Below are positions 1 to 9,212 of a stretch of 64,000 nucleotides of DNA, in pieces. Location of the stretch: positions 247,175 through 311,174 of the forward strand of contig NZ_DLHA01000058.1 of assembly GCF_002482975.1 (NCBI RefSeq). Direction: 5' to 3'. The notes under the pieces were generated by a model. The model was given only the letters and a program-made list of their open reading frames with translations, had not been told where the DNA came from and made no database searches. Numbering within the stretch: position 1 is the stretch's first letter; each line of letters starts with the position of its first letter. The DNA is from Flavobacterium sp. UBA7680 (GTDB lineage: Bacteria > Bacteroidota > Bacteroidia > Flavobacteriales > Flavobacteriaceae). The position numbers and the translations under genes were made by a program.

Positions 1-1429
1 GTCTGAAGAAGCTAAGGTAAACGTTCAAAAATGCCGTGATTATTTAGATAAAAAGATGGCATCACTTACGACACCAATTTATGGAATCAATACTGGTTTT
101 GGATCACTTTATAGTGTAAAAATCTCTAATGAGAATTTATCGAAACTTCAGGAAAATTTAGTGAAATCTCATGCTTGCGGAACGGGTGAGGAAGTTCCTG
201 CAGAAATTGTAAAAATGATGCTTTTGCTTAAAATTCAATCTTTAAGCTACGGACATTCTGGAGTACAATTGATTACTTTAAACCGTTTGGTTGATTTTTA
301 TAATAATGATATTTTACCGGTAATTTATACGCAGGGCTCACTTGGAGCTTCTGGAGATTTAGCGCCGCTGGCTCATTTATCTTTACCTTTAATTGGAGAA
401 GGTGAAGTTTATTTTGAAGGTAAAAAAGTGGCTTCTGCCCAAGTTTTAAAACATTTTAACTGGGAACCAATTGTTTTACAGTCAAAAGAAGGTTTGGCTT
501 TGTTAAACGGAACGCAGTTTATGAGTGCTTATGGAGCTCATATTTTAATTAAAGCATATAAATATTCATATTTGGCAGATTTAATCGGAACTATTTCTTT
601 AGAAGGTTTTGATGGAAGAATTGAGCCATTTAATGAATTGATACATTATATACGTCCGCATAAAGGACAAATTGTAACAGCACAGCGCATTACTGAATTT
701 TTGGATGGAAGCGAAATTATCGCTCAGGAAAAGAAACATGTTCAGGATCCGTATTCTTTCCGTTGTATGCCACAGGTTCACGGTGCTTCAAAAGATGCAA
801 TTGATTACGTTAGAAAGGTATTTAAAACTGAAATTAATTCGGTTACCGATAATCCAAATATATTTATTGAAGCCGATCAGATTATTTCGGGTGGGAATTT
901 CCACGGACAGCCTTTGGCTTTGGCTTTAGACTTTATGGCAATTGCTTTGGCAGAATTAGGAAGTATTTCTGAAAGAAGAACGTATCAGTTAATTTCCGGT
1001 TTGCGTAATCTTCCGGCATTTTTGGTTGATAATCCGGGATTGAATTCTGGTTTCATGATTCCGCAATATACTGCAGCAAGTATTGCGAGTCAAAACAAAC
1101 AATTGGCAACTCCGGCGAGTGTTGACAGTATTGTTTCGAGCAACGGACAGGAAGATCATGTGAGCATGGGAGCAAACGGAGCGACAAAAGCCTTACGAGT
1201 TTTAGATAATTTAGAGCGTATTTTGGCCATTGAATTGTTAAATGCTTCTCAGGCAATTGCTTACAGAGAGCCTTTAAAATCAAGTGATTTCATCGAAATG
1301 TTCTTAAGCAGTTATAGAGAAGTTGTGCCTTTGGTTAAGGAAGATAGAATCTTACATTATGATATTGAAAACACAGTTTCGTTCCTTGGGAGTTTCCAAA
1401 TAGAAAACGATTTGTTAACAATGGCTTAA
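1..1429 (+). CDS. hutH: histidine ammonia-lyase (5' end outside window)
   Basis: Aromatic amino acid lyase, most likely histidine ammonia-lyase, converting L-histidine to trans-urocanate and ammonia in the cytoplasm. The frame is open to the left edge, with 18 codons before the first Met at 56, so the true start lies outside the window; the family is about 500 residues. The Ala-Ser-Gly triad that cyclises to the MIO cofactor lies at nt 347-355 within GASGDLAPLAH. The catalytic loop YGINTGFG is intact. A Ser-His pair (SHACGTG) where tyrosine and phenylalanine lyases differ favours histidine. No other hut gene lies downstream; the next gene has its own promoter at 1451. Family assignment is secure; substrate is inferred from the motif. 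Confidence 0.88.
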   Translation, partial: SEEAKVNVQKCRDYLDKKMASLTTPIYGINTGFGSLYSVKISNENLSKLQENLVKSHACGTGEEVPAEIVKMMLLLKIQSLSYGHSGVQLITLNRLVDFYNNDILPVIYTQGSLGASGDLAPLAHLSLPLIGEGEVYFEGKKVASAQVLKHFNWEPIVLQSKEGLALLNGTQFMSAYGAHILIKAYKYSYLADLIGTISLEGFDGRIEPFNELIHYIRPHKGQIVTAQRITEFLDGSEIIAQEKKHVQDPYSFRCMPQVHGASKDAIDYVRKVFKTEINSVTDNPNIFIEADQIISGGNFHGQPLALALDFMAIALAELGSISERRTYQLISGLRNLPAFLVDNPGLNSGFMIPQYTAASIASQNKQLATPASVDSIVSSNGQEDHVSMGANGATKALRVLDNLERILAIELLNASQAIAYREPLKSSDFIEMFLSSYREVVPLVKEDRILHYDIENTVSFLGSFQIENDLLTMA

Positions 1430-1450
1430 CATTGTAAAATATTATTGAAG

Positions 1451-1458
1451 TAATTTTG
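1451..1458 (+). promoter_or_regulatory. -7 promoter element for the DUF47/phosphate transporter pair
   Basis: TAATTTTG matches the Bacteroidota -7 consensus TAnnTTTG exactly. A TTG at 1432-1434 lies 16 bp upstream, slightly closer than usual for the -33 element. It sits 20 bp before the start codon at 1478, between hutH and the next gene. Confidence 0.55.
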
Positions 1459-1477
1459 CACTATCAAAAATATAAAA

Positions 1478-2122
1478 ATGTCAATAAACAGTATTTTCCA
1501 ATTTTTAGTGCCGAAAGACAAGAAATTCTTTCCACTTTTTGAAGAGGCTTCAAGCAATTTAATTGAACTAGCTTCTAACTTACACGAAGCGGTAAACCTT
1601 CCATTAAAAGAAAGAGAAATTCTTTTTCAAAAGATTGACGAATTAGAACAAAAAGGGGAGGACATTACGCGTCAGACCAATTTGGAATTGAGCAGAAACT
1701 TTATCACTCCATTTGACAGAGAGGATATCCATACATTAATTACTTCTATTGATAACGTTGCTGATTACCTTCATGGTGCGGCAAGCCGTATGAGATTGTA
1801 TCAGGTTGATAAGATTACAAAATCTATCAGAAGGATGACAGAAATCAATCTTGAAGCTTGTCAAAACATTGATAGTGCAGTAAAAGAATTAAGAAATTTA
1901 AAGAATTTTAAAATCATTAAAGATGCTTGTGCCAGAATTAATAAACTGGAAAACAAATCTGATAATGTATATAACAAAGCAGTTTTTGAAATTTTTGAAA
2001 ACGAAACAGACGCTAAAAATATTATTAAATATAAAGAAGTGTTATCTGTTTTAGAATCAGCAACAGACAAATGTAAGAGTGTTGCGAACATACTAGAATC
2101 TATTTCTGTAAAACATTCTTAA
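1478..2122 (+). CDS. DUF47 family PhoU-like protein
   Basis: A 214-residue all-helical cytoplasmic protein of the DUF47 (PhoU-like) family, thought to modulate phosphate uptake through the partner transporter. No membrane segment or signal peptide is visible. It is charged and helical throughout, with the spaced acidic and basic residues typical of the family, for example the segment ending in DREDIHTLI near residue 85. It lies 30 bp upstream of the Pit-type transporter on the same strand. This DUF47-Pit pairing is conserved across bacteria and is the main support for its role. The regulatory effect itself is inferred from the family. Confidence 0.85.
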   Translation: MSINSIFQFLVPKDKKFFPLFEEASSNLIELASNLHEAVNLPLKEREILFQKIDELEQKGEDITRQTNLELSRNFITPFDREDIHTLITSIDNVADYLHGAASRMRLYQVDKITKSIRRMTEINLEACQNIDSAVKELRNLKNFKIIKDACARINKLENKSDNVYNKAVFEIFENETDAKNIIKYKEVLSVLESATDKCKSVANILESISVKHS

Positions 2123-2152
2123 TTCAATCTTTCATTCTGAAGTTATAATTTT

Positions 2153-3496
2153 ATGACGCTACTTTTATTAATTATAGTATTAGCCTTAATTTTTGATTAC
2201 ATCAATGGTTTTCATGATGCGGCAAATGCTATAGCGACTGTTGTTGCTACAAAGGTTTTAACGCCTTTTCAGGCCGTTCTTTGGGCAGCATTTTTTAACT
2301 TTTTAGCTTATTGGGTTTTCGGATTTGGTGTTGCAGATACTGTTGCAAAAACAGCGCACACAATGGAAATTAACCTGGTTGTAATTCTTGCCGGGGTTAT
2401 TGCGGCAATTTGCTGGAATTTATTGACTTGGTGGTTAGGAATTCCTTCAAGTTCTTCTCATACATTAATTGGAGGTTTTGCCGGAGCGGCGGTTGCGCAC
2501 GCTATTGCAGTTCATGGTTTTTCTGGTTATGTTGGAGAGGATGGAGCAACACATTACTGGTATCAAATTGTAAGCTGGTATAAGGCCGGAAAAGATGGCG
2601 GAATGCCTTCTGGAGTTCTTATTATTATTGCTTTTATTGTTTTAGCACCTTTATTAGGAGCTTTGGCATCGTATTTAATTTCAATCTGGTTATTAAATGC
2701 TTCTCGTAAAAGTATTTGGCCTAAAGTATTTACAGTAGCTTTAATGCTTGGAACTATTTGGTTTGTATATGCTCAAATGGTTTCTTATGATGAAATTTTA
2801 GAGCATGGAAAACCTCGTTTTGATTCTCATTTTTGGAGTATAGCTTTTGATCCTCATAATATTAAATGGTTTTTAGTAGCCTTTATTATTTTAACGGTAA
2901 GTGCATTTTGTTTGATATTTAGCAGTTTAAATCTTCATCAGGCTGATGCTGCTTTGAAAAAAATGCAGTTATTATCTTCAGCGGCTTTTAGTTTAGGTCA
3001 CGGAGGAAATGATTCTCAAAAAGTAATGGGTATTATTGCTGCTGCTGTAGCGGTTTATATCAATACAAATCCTGGTGTTCATATGGATTCATGGTTAAAT
3101 GTTGTACTGCCAAATGATGACACAGGAATAAAAGGAGTAATGCCGGGCTGGATTCCGTTAGCTTGTTATTCTGCAATTGCAGCGGGAACTTTAAGTGGTG
3201 GATGGAAAATTGTAAAAACAATGGGTTCTAAAATCACAAAAGTAAGTTCATTTGAAGGAGTTGCTGCTGAAACTGCTGGAGCTTTAACGCTTTATTTTAC
3301 TGAGCATTTAAAAATTCCGGTAAGTACAACGCATACTATTACAGGATCTATTATTGGTGTTGGATTAACAAAACGTGTTTCTGCAGTTCGCTGGGGAGTT
3401 ACAGTAAGTTTAGTTTGGGCTTGGATTCTGACTATTCCAATTTCAGCAATATTAGCAGGTTTGGTTTATTTTATACTAAGTTTGTTTATTTCGTAA
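2153..3496 (+). CDS. inorganic phosphate transporter, Pit family
   Basis: A 447-residue integral membrane protein of the PiT family, expected to import phosphate with a cation at the inner membrane. The two internally repeated signature segments are visible. The N-terminal one runs from DYINGFHDAANAIATVVATK with a Ser-rich PSSSSHTLIGG loop; the C-terminal one is GHGGNDSQKVMGI with PVSTTHTITGS. About ten hydrophobic segments surround them, separated by a central hydrophilic stretch. It is co-transcribed with the DUF47 gene and followed by a strong terminator. Family members can also move sulfate, but the DUF47 partner points to phosphate. Confidence 0.9.
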   Translation: MTLLLLIIVLALIFDYINGFHDAANAIATVVATKVLTPFQAVLWAAFFNFLAYWVFGFGVADTVAKTAHTMEINLVVILAGVIAAICWNLLTWWLGIPSSSSHTLIGGFAGAAVAHAIAVHGFSGYVGEDGATHYWYQIVSWYKAGKDGGMPSGVLIIIAFIVLAPLLGALASYLISIWLLNASRKSIWPKVFTVALMLGTIWFVYAQMVSYDEILEHGKPRFDSHFWSIAFDPHNIKWFLVAFIILTVSAFCLIFSSLNLHQADAALKKMQLLSSAAFSLGHGGNDSQKVMGIIAAAVAVYINTNPGVHMDSWLNVVLPNDDTGIKGVMPGWIPLACYSAIAAGTLSGGWKIVKTMGSKITKVSSFEGVAAETAGALTLYFTEHLKIPVSTTHTITGSIIGVGLTKRVSAVRWGVTVSLVWAWILTIPISAILAGLVYFILSLFIS

Positions 3497-3545
3497 AATG
3501 ATTTTTGTGAAATGTGAGATGTAAATCGCATTTTGTCAACATAAT

Positions 3546-3582
3546 AAAAAAGCCGATTTCAAATTGAAATCGGCTTTTTTAT
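3546..3582 (+). terminator. rho-independent terminator after the phosphate transporter
   Basis: A perfect 10-bp stem, AGCCGATTTC at 3551-3560 paired with 3566-3575, with a 5-nt loop, flanked by an A-run before and a T-run after. Confidence 0.85.
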
Positions 3583-3750
3583 TGCGGTAATTTATAAATG
3601 GAAAAATGTCTGTAAATGCTATTTTTTTAATTTTTAGCAGTTATTCTTACTGTTTTATAAATTGATATTTGCCGAATTGTTAAACATATAAATTCATTGT
3701 CTAAAGTATTGAAATAGATTGAAATGAGTTTTAAAAACGGCTAATTCCAA

Positions 3751-4257
3751 TTGATACACCTCTTCAAAAACAATAAACTTTCACCACTATTTTTTTTACT
3801 TGTATTTTGTTTATTTTTCTCTTGCAAAAAAGAGGATGATATAAGAAAAATTCGCTTGAAAGTAGATCAAAAAAAAGTAACCAGTAATCCAAATGAGGAA
3901 TCGGATATAATTTCCTGTTTTATAAAAGAATCTGTTAACAGATCTTTGAAAGGGATAGATACAAATAAACTAAAATATTATACGGTAGAGAGAAACGATA
4001 CTATTTTAGTAATTGCTAAGGTTACTGATATTATGGGAATTCAAAAGTCTTCCCGAAAAAAAATGTTATTTGCAATACAGGATTGCCTGGCTTCTTCTGA
4101 AAGATATTATTCAAAAAAGATTTATATAGATGTAGAAGGAAATTTTAGCACCCTGTTGGTAAAAACACCTATGCGATATGATCTGGATGGCAGGTTTGCC
4201 AATGAAGAATTGCTTTTACCCTTTTATGGCAAATCAAAAATTCCTTTTAAGAAATAA
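3751..4257 (+). CDS. small uncharacterised lipoprotein, TTG start
   Basis: A 168-residue protein with a hydrophobic signal segment ending in a lipobox-like LFFSC (Cys at residue 25) followed by charged KKEDD, so probably an outer-membrane-attached lipoprotein. The only usable start before the signal sequence is TTG at 3751, because an in-frame stop lies at 3742. The mature part is basic and lysine-rich, with no motif I recognise. It stands alone between the phosphate transporter terminator and an oppositely oriented membrane protein gene. The gene is supported by the coherent signal peptide and full-length frame; function is unknown. Confidence 0.6.
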   Translation: MIHLFKNNKLSPLFFLLVFCLFFSCKKEDDIRKIRLKVDQKKVTSNPNEESDIISCFIKESVNRSLKGIDTNKLKYYTVERNDTILVIAKVTDIMGIQKSSRKKMLFAIQDCLASSERYYSKKIYIDVEGNFSTLLVKTPMRYDLDGRFANEELLLPFYGKSKIPFKK

Positions 4258-4280
4258 GAAAAGAAATTTTTTGTTTCTCT

Positions 4281-4802
4281 TTAATTGAAATTCTGCAGGC
4301 TTTTGTGATTGTGTTTTCGTTTGTAATGCGTTTGTTTTAGTTTTTCCTGATCTTCGGATATAATGCTGATTGTTCCGTCAATTTCTAACATTGCAAGCTT
4401 TACATTTTTGAAAAATTCGATTCCATGTTCTCTCATGGCTTCTTTTAGTTCTTCATCAGAAATATCTAATTTACTTAAAGCTTTAAAATCGAGTTTTCCA
4501 TCGTGAATTAATACTTCAGGTTTGTCTAATAACAGATCGCTAAAAAGCTTGTATTTATGGGTCAATTTTTTGATAATAAAATTGATTACAAATAAAACCA
4601 ATGCAGCAACTAAACCTCCAAGAAGACTGGTATCCGGGCCAACCATTGCATTTTGAACGGAGTTGCTAATTAGTAAAATCAGAATAATATCAGCAGTATT
4701 TAATTGCGAAAGTTCTTTTTTACCGAAAATGCGTAAGGCAATTGTCATAAAAAAGTAGACTGCAACACTTCGTAGAATAATATCTAAATAGGGAAAAAGC
4801 AT
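4281..4802 (-). CDS. YetF-type (DUF421) membrane protein
   Basis: A 173-residue inner-membrane protein of the DUF421/YetF family. Three hydrophobic segments (about 8-24, 38-52, 58-78) precede a soluble domain containing the family-typical segments GKKELSQL, the short NSVQNAMVG stretch and PEVLIHDGKLD. The frame stays open 18 codons further upstream, but that part is made of a rho-independent terminator (4821-4860), so I place the start at the ATG at 4802, directly before the first membrane segment. Biochemical role is unknown; Bacillus relatives have been linked to spore and membrane phenotypes. A second, unrelated-length YetF protein lies at 60.2 kb. Confidence 0.8.
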   Translation of the reverse strand: MLFPYLDIILRSVAVYFFMTIALRIFGKKELSQLNTADIILILLISNSVQNAMVGPDTSLLGGLVAALVLFVINFIIKKLTHKYKLFSDLLLDKPEVLIHDGKLDFKALSKLDISDEELKEAMREHGIEFFKNVKLAMLEIDGTISIISEDQEKLKQTHYKRKHNHKSLQNFN

Positions 4803-4820
4803 ATTTTTTATTTTAAAGTT

Positions 4821-4860
4821 TAAAAAAAGCTTTGTCAAAGTTTTAAACTTTGACAAAGCT
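4821..4860 (-). terminator. terminator of the RimB-RimK gene
   Basis: A 33-bp near-perfect palindrome (arms 4828-4843 and 4845-4860, core AGCTTTGTCAAAGTTT). On the minus strand it is followed by seven or more U residues. It lies between the RimB-RimK stop and the YetF start. Confidence 0.8.
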
Positions 4861-4896
4861 GCTAAATTATTTATGTGATATTAAGTTTAAATGAAT

Positions 4897-6267
4897 TTAA
4901 CCAAGTTTAAAATTCTTTTCAATAGCCTTAATCATTTCTCCGGCAATATCTTTATTTGTTGCGCCTTCGATTCCTTCAAGACCTGGTGAAGAGTTTACTT
5001 CAAGCAATAAAGGTCCTTTTGAAGAACGAATAATATCAACGCCTGCAACTTTTAAATCCATAGCTTTTGCGGCCTTAATTGCGATCTTTTTCTCTTCGGC
5101 AGTTACTTTGATTACAGATGCTGTTCCGCCAAGGTGAATATTTGCTCTAAACTCGCCCGGCATTGCTTCACGCTGAATCGCAGCAACTACTTTTCCGTCA
5201 ATTACAAAACAGCGAATATCTTTTCCGTTTGCTTCTTTGATAAATTCCTGAACTAAGATGTTGGCATTTAAACTTTTAAAAGCATTGATAACACTTTCTG
5301 CAGCTTTCTTGGTTTCTGCCAAAACAACCCCTTTTCCTTGCGTTCCTTCTAATAACTTGACAATTAGAGGAGAACCTCCAACCATCTTAATTAAATCGTC
5401 TGTATCCAGCGGAGAATTGGCAAAACCAGTTGTCGGGATATCAATGCCGCTGTTTAAAAGTAATTGCAGTGAATATAATTTATCTCTTGATTGTGTTATA
5501 GCTGTAGCGGAGTTTAAAACGAAAACCTTCAATGCTTCAAACTGACGTGTTAAGGCACAGCCGTAAAAAGTTATGCTTGGTCGAATTCGGGGAATAATAG
5601 CATCAAACTGATTTAAGATTTTTCCGCCTCTGTAATGAATCTCAGGAGTTTTAGCGTCGAGTTTCATGTAACATTCTTTGATGTTCAAAAAATGCATTTC
5701 ATGACCGCGCATTTCGCCTGCTTCCATGATTCTTTTATTACTGTATAATTCAGGATTACTGGCTAAAAGGCCAATTCGTAAACCCGAACTTGCTTTTTCT
5801 GAGTTTTGGTATAATTCTTTTAAAGCTTCACTTGTAGGCTGTCCCAATAAGTATTTTTCTTCCGGATCAACTAGTACACGTCCGCTCATGGCTTCACGCC
5901 CTAAAAGCATACGGAAACCCATTGAATCACGGTTGGTCAAAGTCATTTCGATAGGCCATTTTGAATCGCCAATTCTAATATTGGTCTGAATTACATAACG
6001 GTGTTCTCTAAAACCGCTTGAACTTTTTACAATTCTTTTATCAACCAGCGGAGCTTCGCAATGAATGATGGTTTTAATATTATTTTGAATTGGATTAATG
6101 TCAAACTTAACCCAATTAGCATCATTTTTTATAAAAGGAGCTATGTTGATAGCGTGCATTGCCGAAGTTTTGGCACCAGAATCGACACGAGCCTTAATTG
6201 TCGGGATTCCAAGTTCTGGAAATGCGCACCATTCTTCGCTGCCTAAAATGACTTTGTTTTGAAGCAT
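4897..6267 (-). CDS. rimK: RimB-RimK fusion: retropepsin-like protease domain plus ATP-grasp glutamate ligase
   Basis: A 456-residue two-domain cytoplasmic protein. Residues 1-150 are a RimB-type retropepsin-like domain (formerly called ATP-dependent zinc protease), with the aspartic protease-like triplet in RVDSGAKTS (Asp29). Residues about 165-456 are a RimK-type ATP-grasp ligase, which adds glutamates to a protein C-terminus (ribosomal protein S6 in E. coli). The ATP-grasp features include the GTQGKGVVLAE loop, VQEFIKEANGKDIR and the metal-binding LLEVNSSPGLEG. I choose the ATG at 6267; the longer frame begins with a TTG at 6300. In enterobacteria RimB and RimK are separate proteins. S6 as substrate is inferred. 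Confidence 0.85.
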   Translation of the reverse strand: MLQNKVILGSEEWCAFPELGIPTIKARVDSGAKTSAMHAINIAPFIKNDANWVKFDINPIQNNIKTIIHCEAPLVDKRIVKSSSGFREHRYVIQTNIRIGDSKWPIEMTLTNRDSMGFRMLLGREAMSGRVLVDPEEKYLLGQPTSEALKELYQNSEKASSGLRIGLLASNPELYSNKRIMEAGEMRGHEMHFLNIKECYMKLDAKTPEIHYRGGKILNQFDAIIPRIRPSITFYGCALTRQFEALKVFVLNSATAITQSRDKLYSLQLLLNSGIDIPTTGFANSPLDTDDLIKMVGGSPLIVKLLEGTQGKGVVLAETKKAAESVINAFKSLNANILVQEFIKEANGKDIRCFVIDGKVVAAIQREAMPGEFRANIHLGGTASVIKVTAEEKKIAIKAAKAMDLKVAGVDIIRSSKGPLLLEVNSSPGLEGIEGATNKDIAGEMIKAIEKNFKLG

Positions 6268-6339
6268 ACTTTGTTTTTTAATTATAGAATTTAAATTCAA
6301 AAATAGCTATTTGCTTTTACTAAAGATAGTAAATTATCC

Positions 6340-6378
6340 AAAAAAAATACCCGTTAAGTTATGAAAACGTAACGGGTA
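6340..6378 (-). terminator. terminator of clpC
   Basis: Stem TACCCGTTA (6348-6356) paired with TAACGGGTA (6370-6378), followed on the minus strand by a run of U residues at 6340-6347. Confidence 0.8.
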
Positions 6379-6407
6379 GATTATTTTTGTTATAAATTTT
6401 GACTAAT

Positions 6408-8954
6408 TTATTGATTTGTCGGTTCTTCGGCTTTGTGAATTTCTACCGAAAGTTCTTGTGAATCTTCTTTTAAATCCATCATGATTTCATCTCCCGAATG
6501 TATTTTCGAAGTGATGATTTCTTCTGCTAACAAATCTTCAACATATTTCTGAATTGCTCTTTTTAGCGGTCTTGCACCAAATTGTCTGTCAAAGCCTTTT
6601 TCTGCAATAAATGCTTTTGCTTTGTCTGTTAATGTTAGTTTGTAACCTAACTCAGCAATACGAGAATATAGTTTTTTCAATTCGATTTCGATAATCAAAT
6701 CAATATCACCTTTTTCTAATGCATTGAACACGATTACATCATCAATTCTGTTTAAGAACTCAGGAGCAAAAGTTTTTTTCAATGCATTTTCGATAATGCT
6801 TTTTGAGTTTTCATCAGCCTGAGCCACTTTTGCAGCAGTTCCGAATCCAACACCTTGTCCGAAGTCTTTTAACTGACGTGCTCCAACGTTAGATGTCATG
6901 ATAATGATAGTGTTTTTAAAGTCAATTTTGCGACCTAAACTATCAGTTAAATATCCGTCATCTAAAACTTGCAGCATCATATTAAACACATCTGGATGCG
7001 CTTTTTCGATCTCATCTAAAAGTACAACGCAATATGGTTTTCTACGAACTTTTTCAGTCAATTGTCCACCTTCTTCGTAACCTACGTATCCCGGAGGCGC
7101 ACCAACTAAACGAGAAATAGCAAATTTTTCCATGTATTCGCTCATGTCAATACGAACTAATGCATCTTCAGAATCGAATAATTCTTTTGCTAAAACTTTT
7201 GCTAATTGTGTTTTACCAACTCCAGTCTGTCCTAAGAAAATGAATGAACCAATTGGTTTATTAGGATCTTTAAGTCCAGCTCTGTTACGTTGAATAGAAC
7301 GTGCAATTTTAAGAACAGCTTCATTTTGACCAATTACTTTGTTCTGAATCAATTCAGGTAATTGTGCTAATTTGTTGCTTTCTGTTTGTGCAATTCTGTT
7401 TACTGGAATTCCGGTCATCATCGAAACAACATCGGCTACATTATCTTCTGTAACTTCAATTCTGTTGTTTTTAGAATCTTCTTCCCATTGTTCTTGTGCA
7501 ACGGCTAAATCTTTTTCAATGCGTTTTTCATCATCGCGAAGTTTGGCAGCTTCTTCATATTTTTGTTTCTTAACTACCATGTTTTTCATTTCGCGAACTT
7601 CTTCTAACTGACGTTCTAAATCCAAAATTTGTTTTGGAACATCAATATTAGTAATGTGTACACGAGATCCGGCCTCATCCATAGCGTCAATAGCTTTGTC
7701 TGGTAAGAAACGCTCAGACATATATCTGTTTGTTAATTTAACACAAGCTTCAATTGCTTCCTGTGTATAAGTAACATTGTGGTGGTCTTCGTATTTGTCT
7801 TTTACGTTGTTCAAAATTGCGATTGTTTCTTCAACAGAAGTTGGTTCAACAATTACTTTTTGGAAACGTCTTTCAAGAGCACCATCTTTTTCAATATATT
7901 GTCTGTACTCGTCAAGAGTTGTAGCACCAATACATTGTATTTCTCCTCTTGCTAATGCAGGTTTGAACATGTTTGAAGCATCAAGCGAACCAGTTGCTCC
8001 TCCAGCTCCTACAATAGTATGGATTTCGTCAATAAAAAGAATAATGTCATCGTTTTTTTCAAGCTCGTTCATTACGGCTTTCATTCTTTCTTCAAACTGG
8101 CCTCTGTATTTTGTTCCGGCAACTAAACTTGCCAAATCCAATGTTACAACACGTTTGTGAAAAAGAATACGAGATACTTTCTTCTGGATAATGCGCAAAG
8201 CAAGTCCTTCTGCAATAGCAGATTTACCAACTCCGGGTTCTCCAATAAGAAGCGGATTGTTCTTTTTTCTTCGGCTTAAAATTTGAGAAACGCGTTCAAT
8301 TTCTTTTTCGCGTCCTACTACAGGATCAAGTTTTCCTTCTTCAGCCATTTCTGTTAAATCTCTCCCAAAATTATCCAGAACCGGCGTTTTAGATTTTTTG
8401 TTTGACTTATTGGCTGGATTATTAAAACTACTTTCCTTTAGACTGTCATCTTGTCCTGAATCGTCATTGTACGATTCGTTTCTTGGCAAGTTTTCTAAGA
8501 ATTCTTCTTCGTTTGGCGTCATGTTTAAATATTGTTCTTTAGCTATGTCATAATCTATTTTTAGCTTATTCAACAGCTTGGTTGTTGGATCGTTTTCGTT
8601 TCGTAAGATGCATAAAAGCAAGTGAGCTGTGCTAATCGACGAACTTTGAAATACTTTAGCTTCTAGAAAAGTGGTCTTCAGTGCCCTTTCGGCCTGTCGG
8701 GTCAGATGAAGGTTTTTCTTTTCGGCATTTACCTCAACGCTCTGGTTGGCTGGACTCAGTATTTCTACCTTCCTGCGTAAATGATCTAAATCGACTGCTA
8801 GGTTATTAAGTATATGAATAGCTTTTCCGTTACCATCTCTTAAAATGCCCAGCATTAGATGCTCAGTACCAATAAAGTCGTGTCCTAAACGAAGGGCTTC
8901 TTCCTTACTGTATGTAATAACATCTTTTACTCTTGGTGAAAAATTATCATCCAT
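6408..8954 (-). CDS. clpC: ClpC, AAA+ unfoldase of the Clp protease
   Basis: An 848-residue HSP100 protein that unfolds substrates and feeds them to ClpP. An N-terminal repeat domain (1-145) carries the two Clp-N motifs. The first AAA+ module has Walker A GEPGVGKS at 238-245 and Walker B ILFIDEIHT. A middle region contains a UVR-like segment KYEEAAKLRDDEKR, the mark of ClpC rather than ClpB. The second AAA+ module has GQTGVGKT and VVLLDEIEKAHPDVF, and the VGFG loop in GQGVGFGTA is the expected ClpP docking site. A Ser/Asn/Lys-rich linker at 160-190 is less conserved. It is divergent from gyrA and has its own terminator. Full length for the family. Confidence 0.97.
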   Translation of the reverse strand: MDDNFSPRVKDVITYSKEEALRLGHDFIGTEHLMLGILRDGNGKAIHILNNLAVDLDHLRRKVEILSPANQSVEVNAEKKNLHLTRQAERALKTTFLEAKVFQSSSISTAHLLLCILRNENDPTTKLLNKLKIDYDIAKEQYLNMTPNEEEFLENLPRNESYNDDSGQDDSLKESSFNNPANKSNKKSKTPVLDNFGRDLTEMAEEGKLDPVVGREKEIERVSQILSRRKKNNPLLIGEPGVGKSAIAEGLALRIIQKKVSRILFHKRVVTLDLASLVAGTKYRGQFEERMKAVMNELEKNDDIILFIDEIHTIVGAGGATGSLDASNMFKPALARGEIQCIGATTLDEYRQYIEKDGALERRFQKVIVEPTSVEETIAILNNVKDKYEDHHNVTYTQEAIEACVKLTNRYMSERFLPDKAIDAMDEAGSRVHITNIDVPKQILDLERQLEEVREMKNMVVKKQKYEEAAKLRDDEKRIEKDLAVAQEQWEEDSKNNRIEVTEDNVADVVSMMTGIPVNRIAQTESNKLAQLPELIQNKVIGQNEAVLKIARSIQRNRAGLKDPNKPIGSFIFLGQTGVGKTQLAKVLAKELFDSEDALVRIDMSEYMEKFAISRLVGAPPGYVGYEEGGQLTEKVRRKPYCVVLLDEIEKAHPDVFNMMLQVLDDGYLTDSLGRKIDFKNTIIIMTSNVGARQLKDFGQGVGFGTAAKVAQADENSKSIIENALKKTFAPEFLNRIDDVIVFNALEKGDIDLIIEIELKKLYSRIAELGYKLTLTDKAKAFIAEKGFDRQFGARPLKRAIQKYVEDLLAEEIITSKIHSGDEIMMDLKEDSQELSVEIHKAEEPTNQ

Positions 8955-9212
8955 AATATATAATTGGTATTGTAAATTTAATGAATTACAGTTTGAAAAA
9001 CAAAAACCATACCCATCGATAACTACTGTCAGCTAATTGACAAAAAAAATAACAATAAAAGCGTTAAAAAACGCTTAATTTATTAACTAAAAGCTAAAAT
9101 AAAGTTGTTAATAAATCATTTAAATAAGTGTAAGGAAATAGCTGAAAAAATTTTAAAAAAACGTATCTTGGCACGCTTTGAAACTAATGTAATTATTAAA
9201 ACATAACAACTT

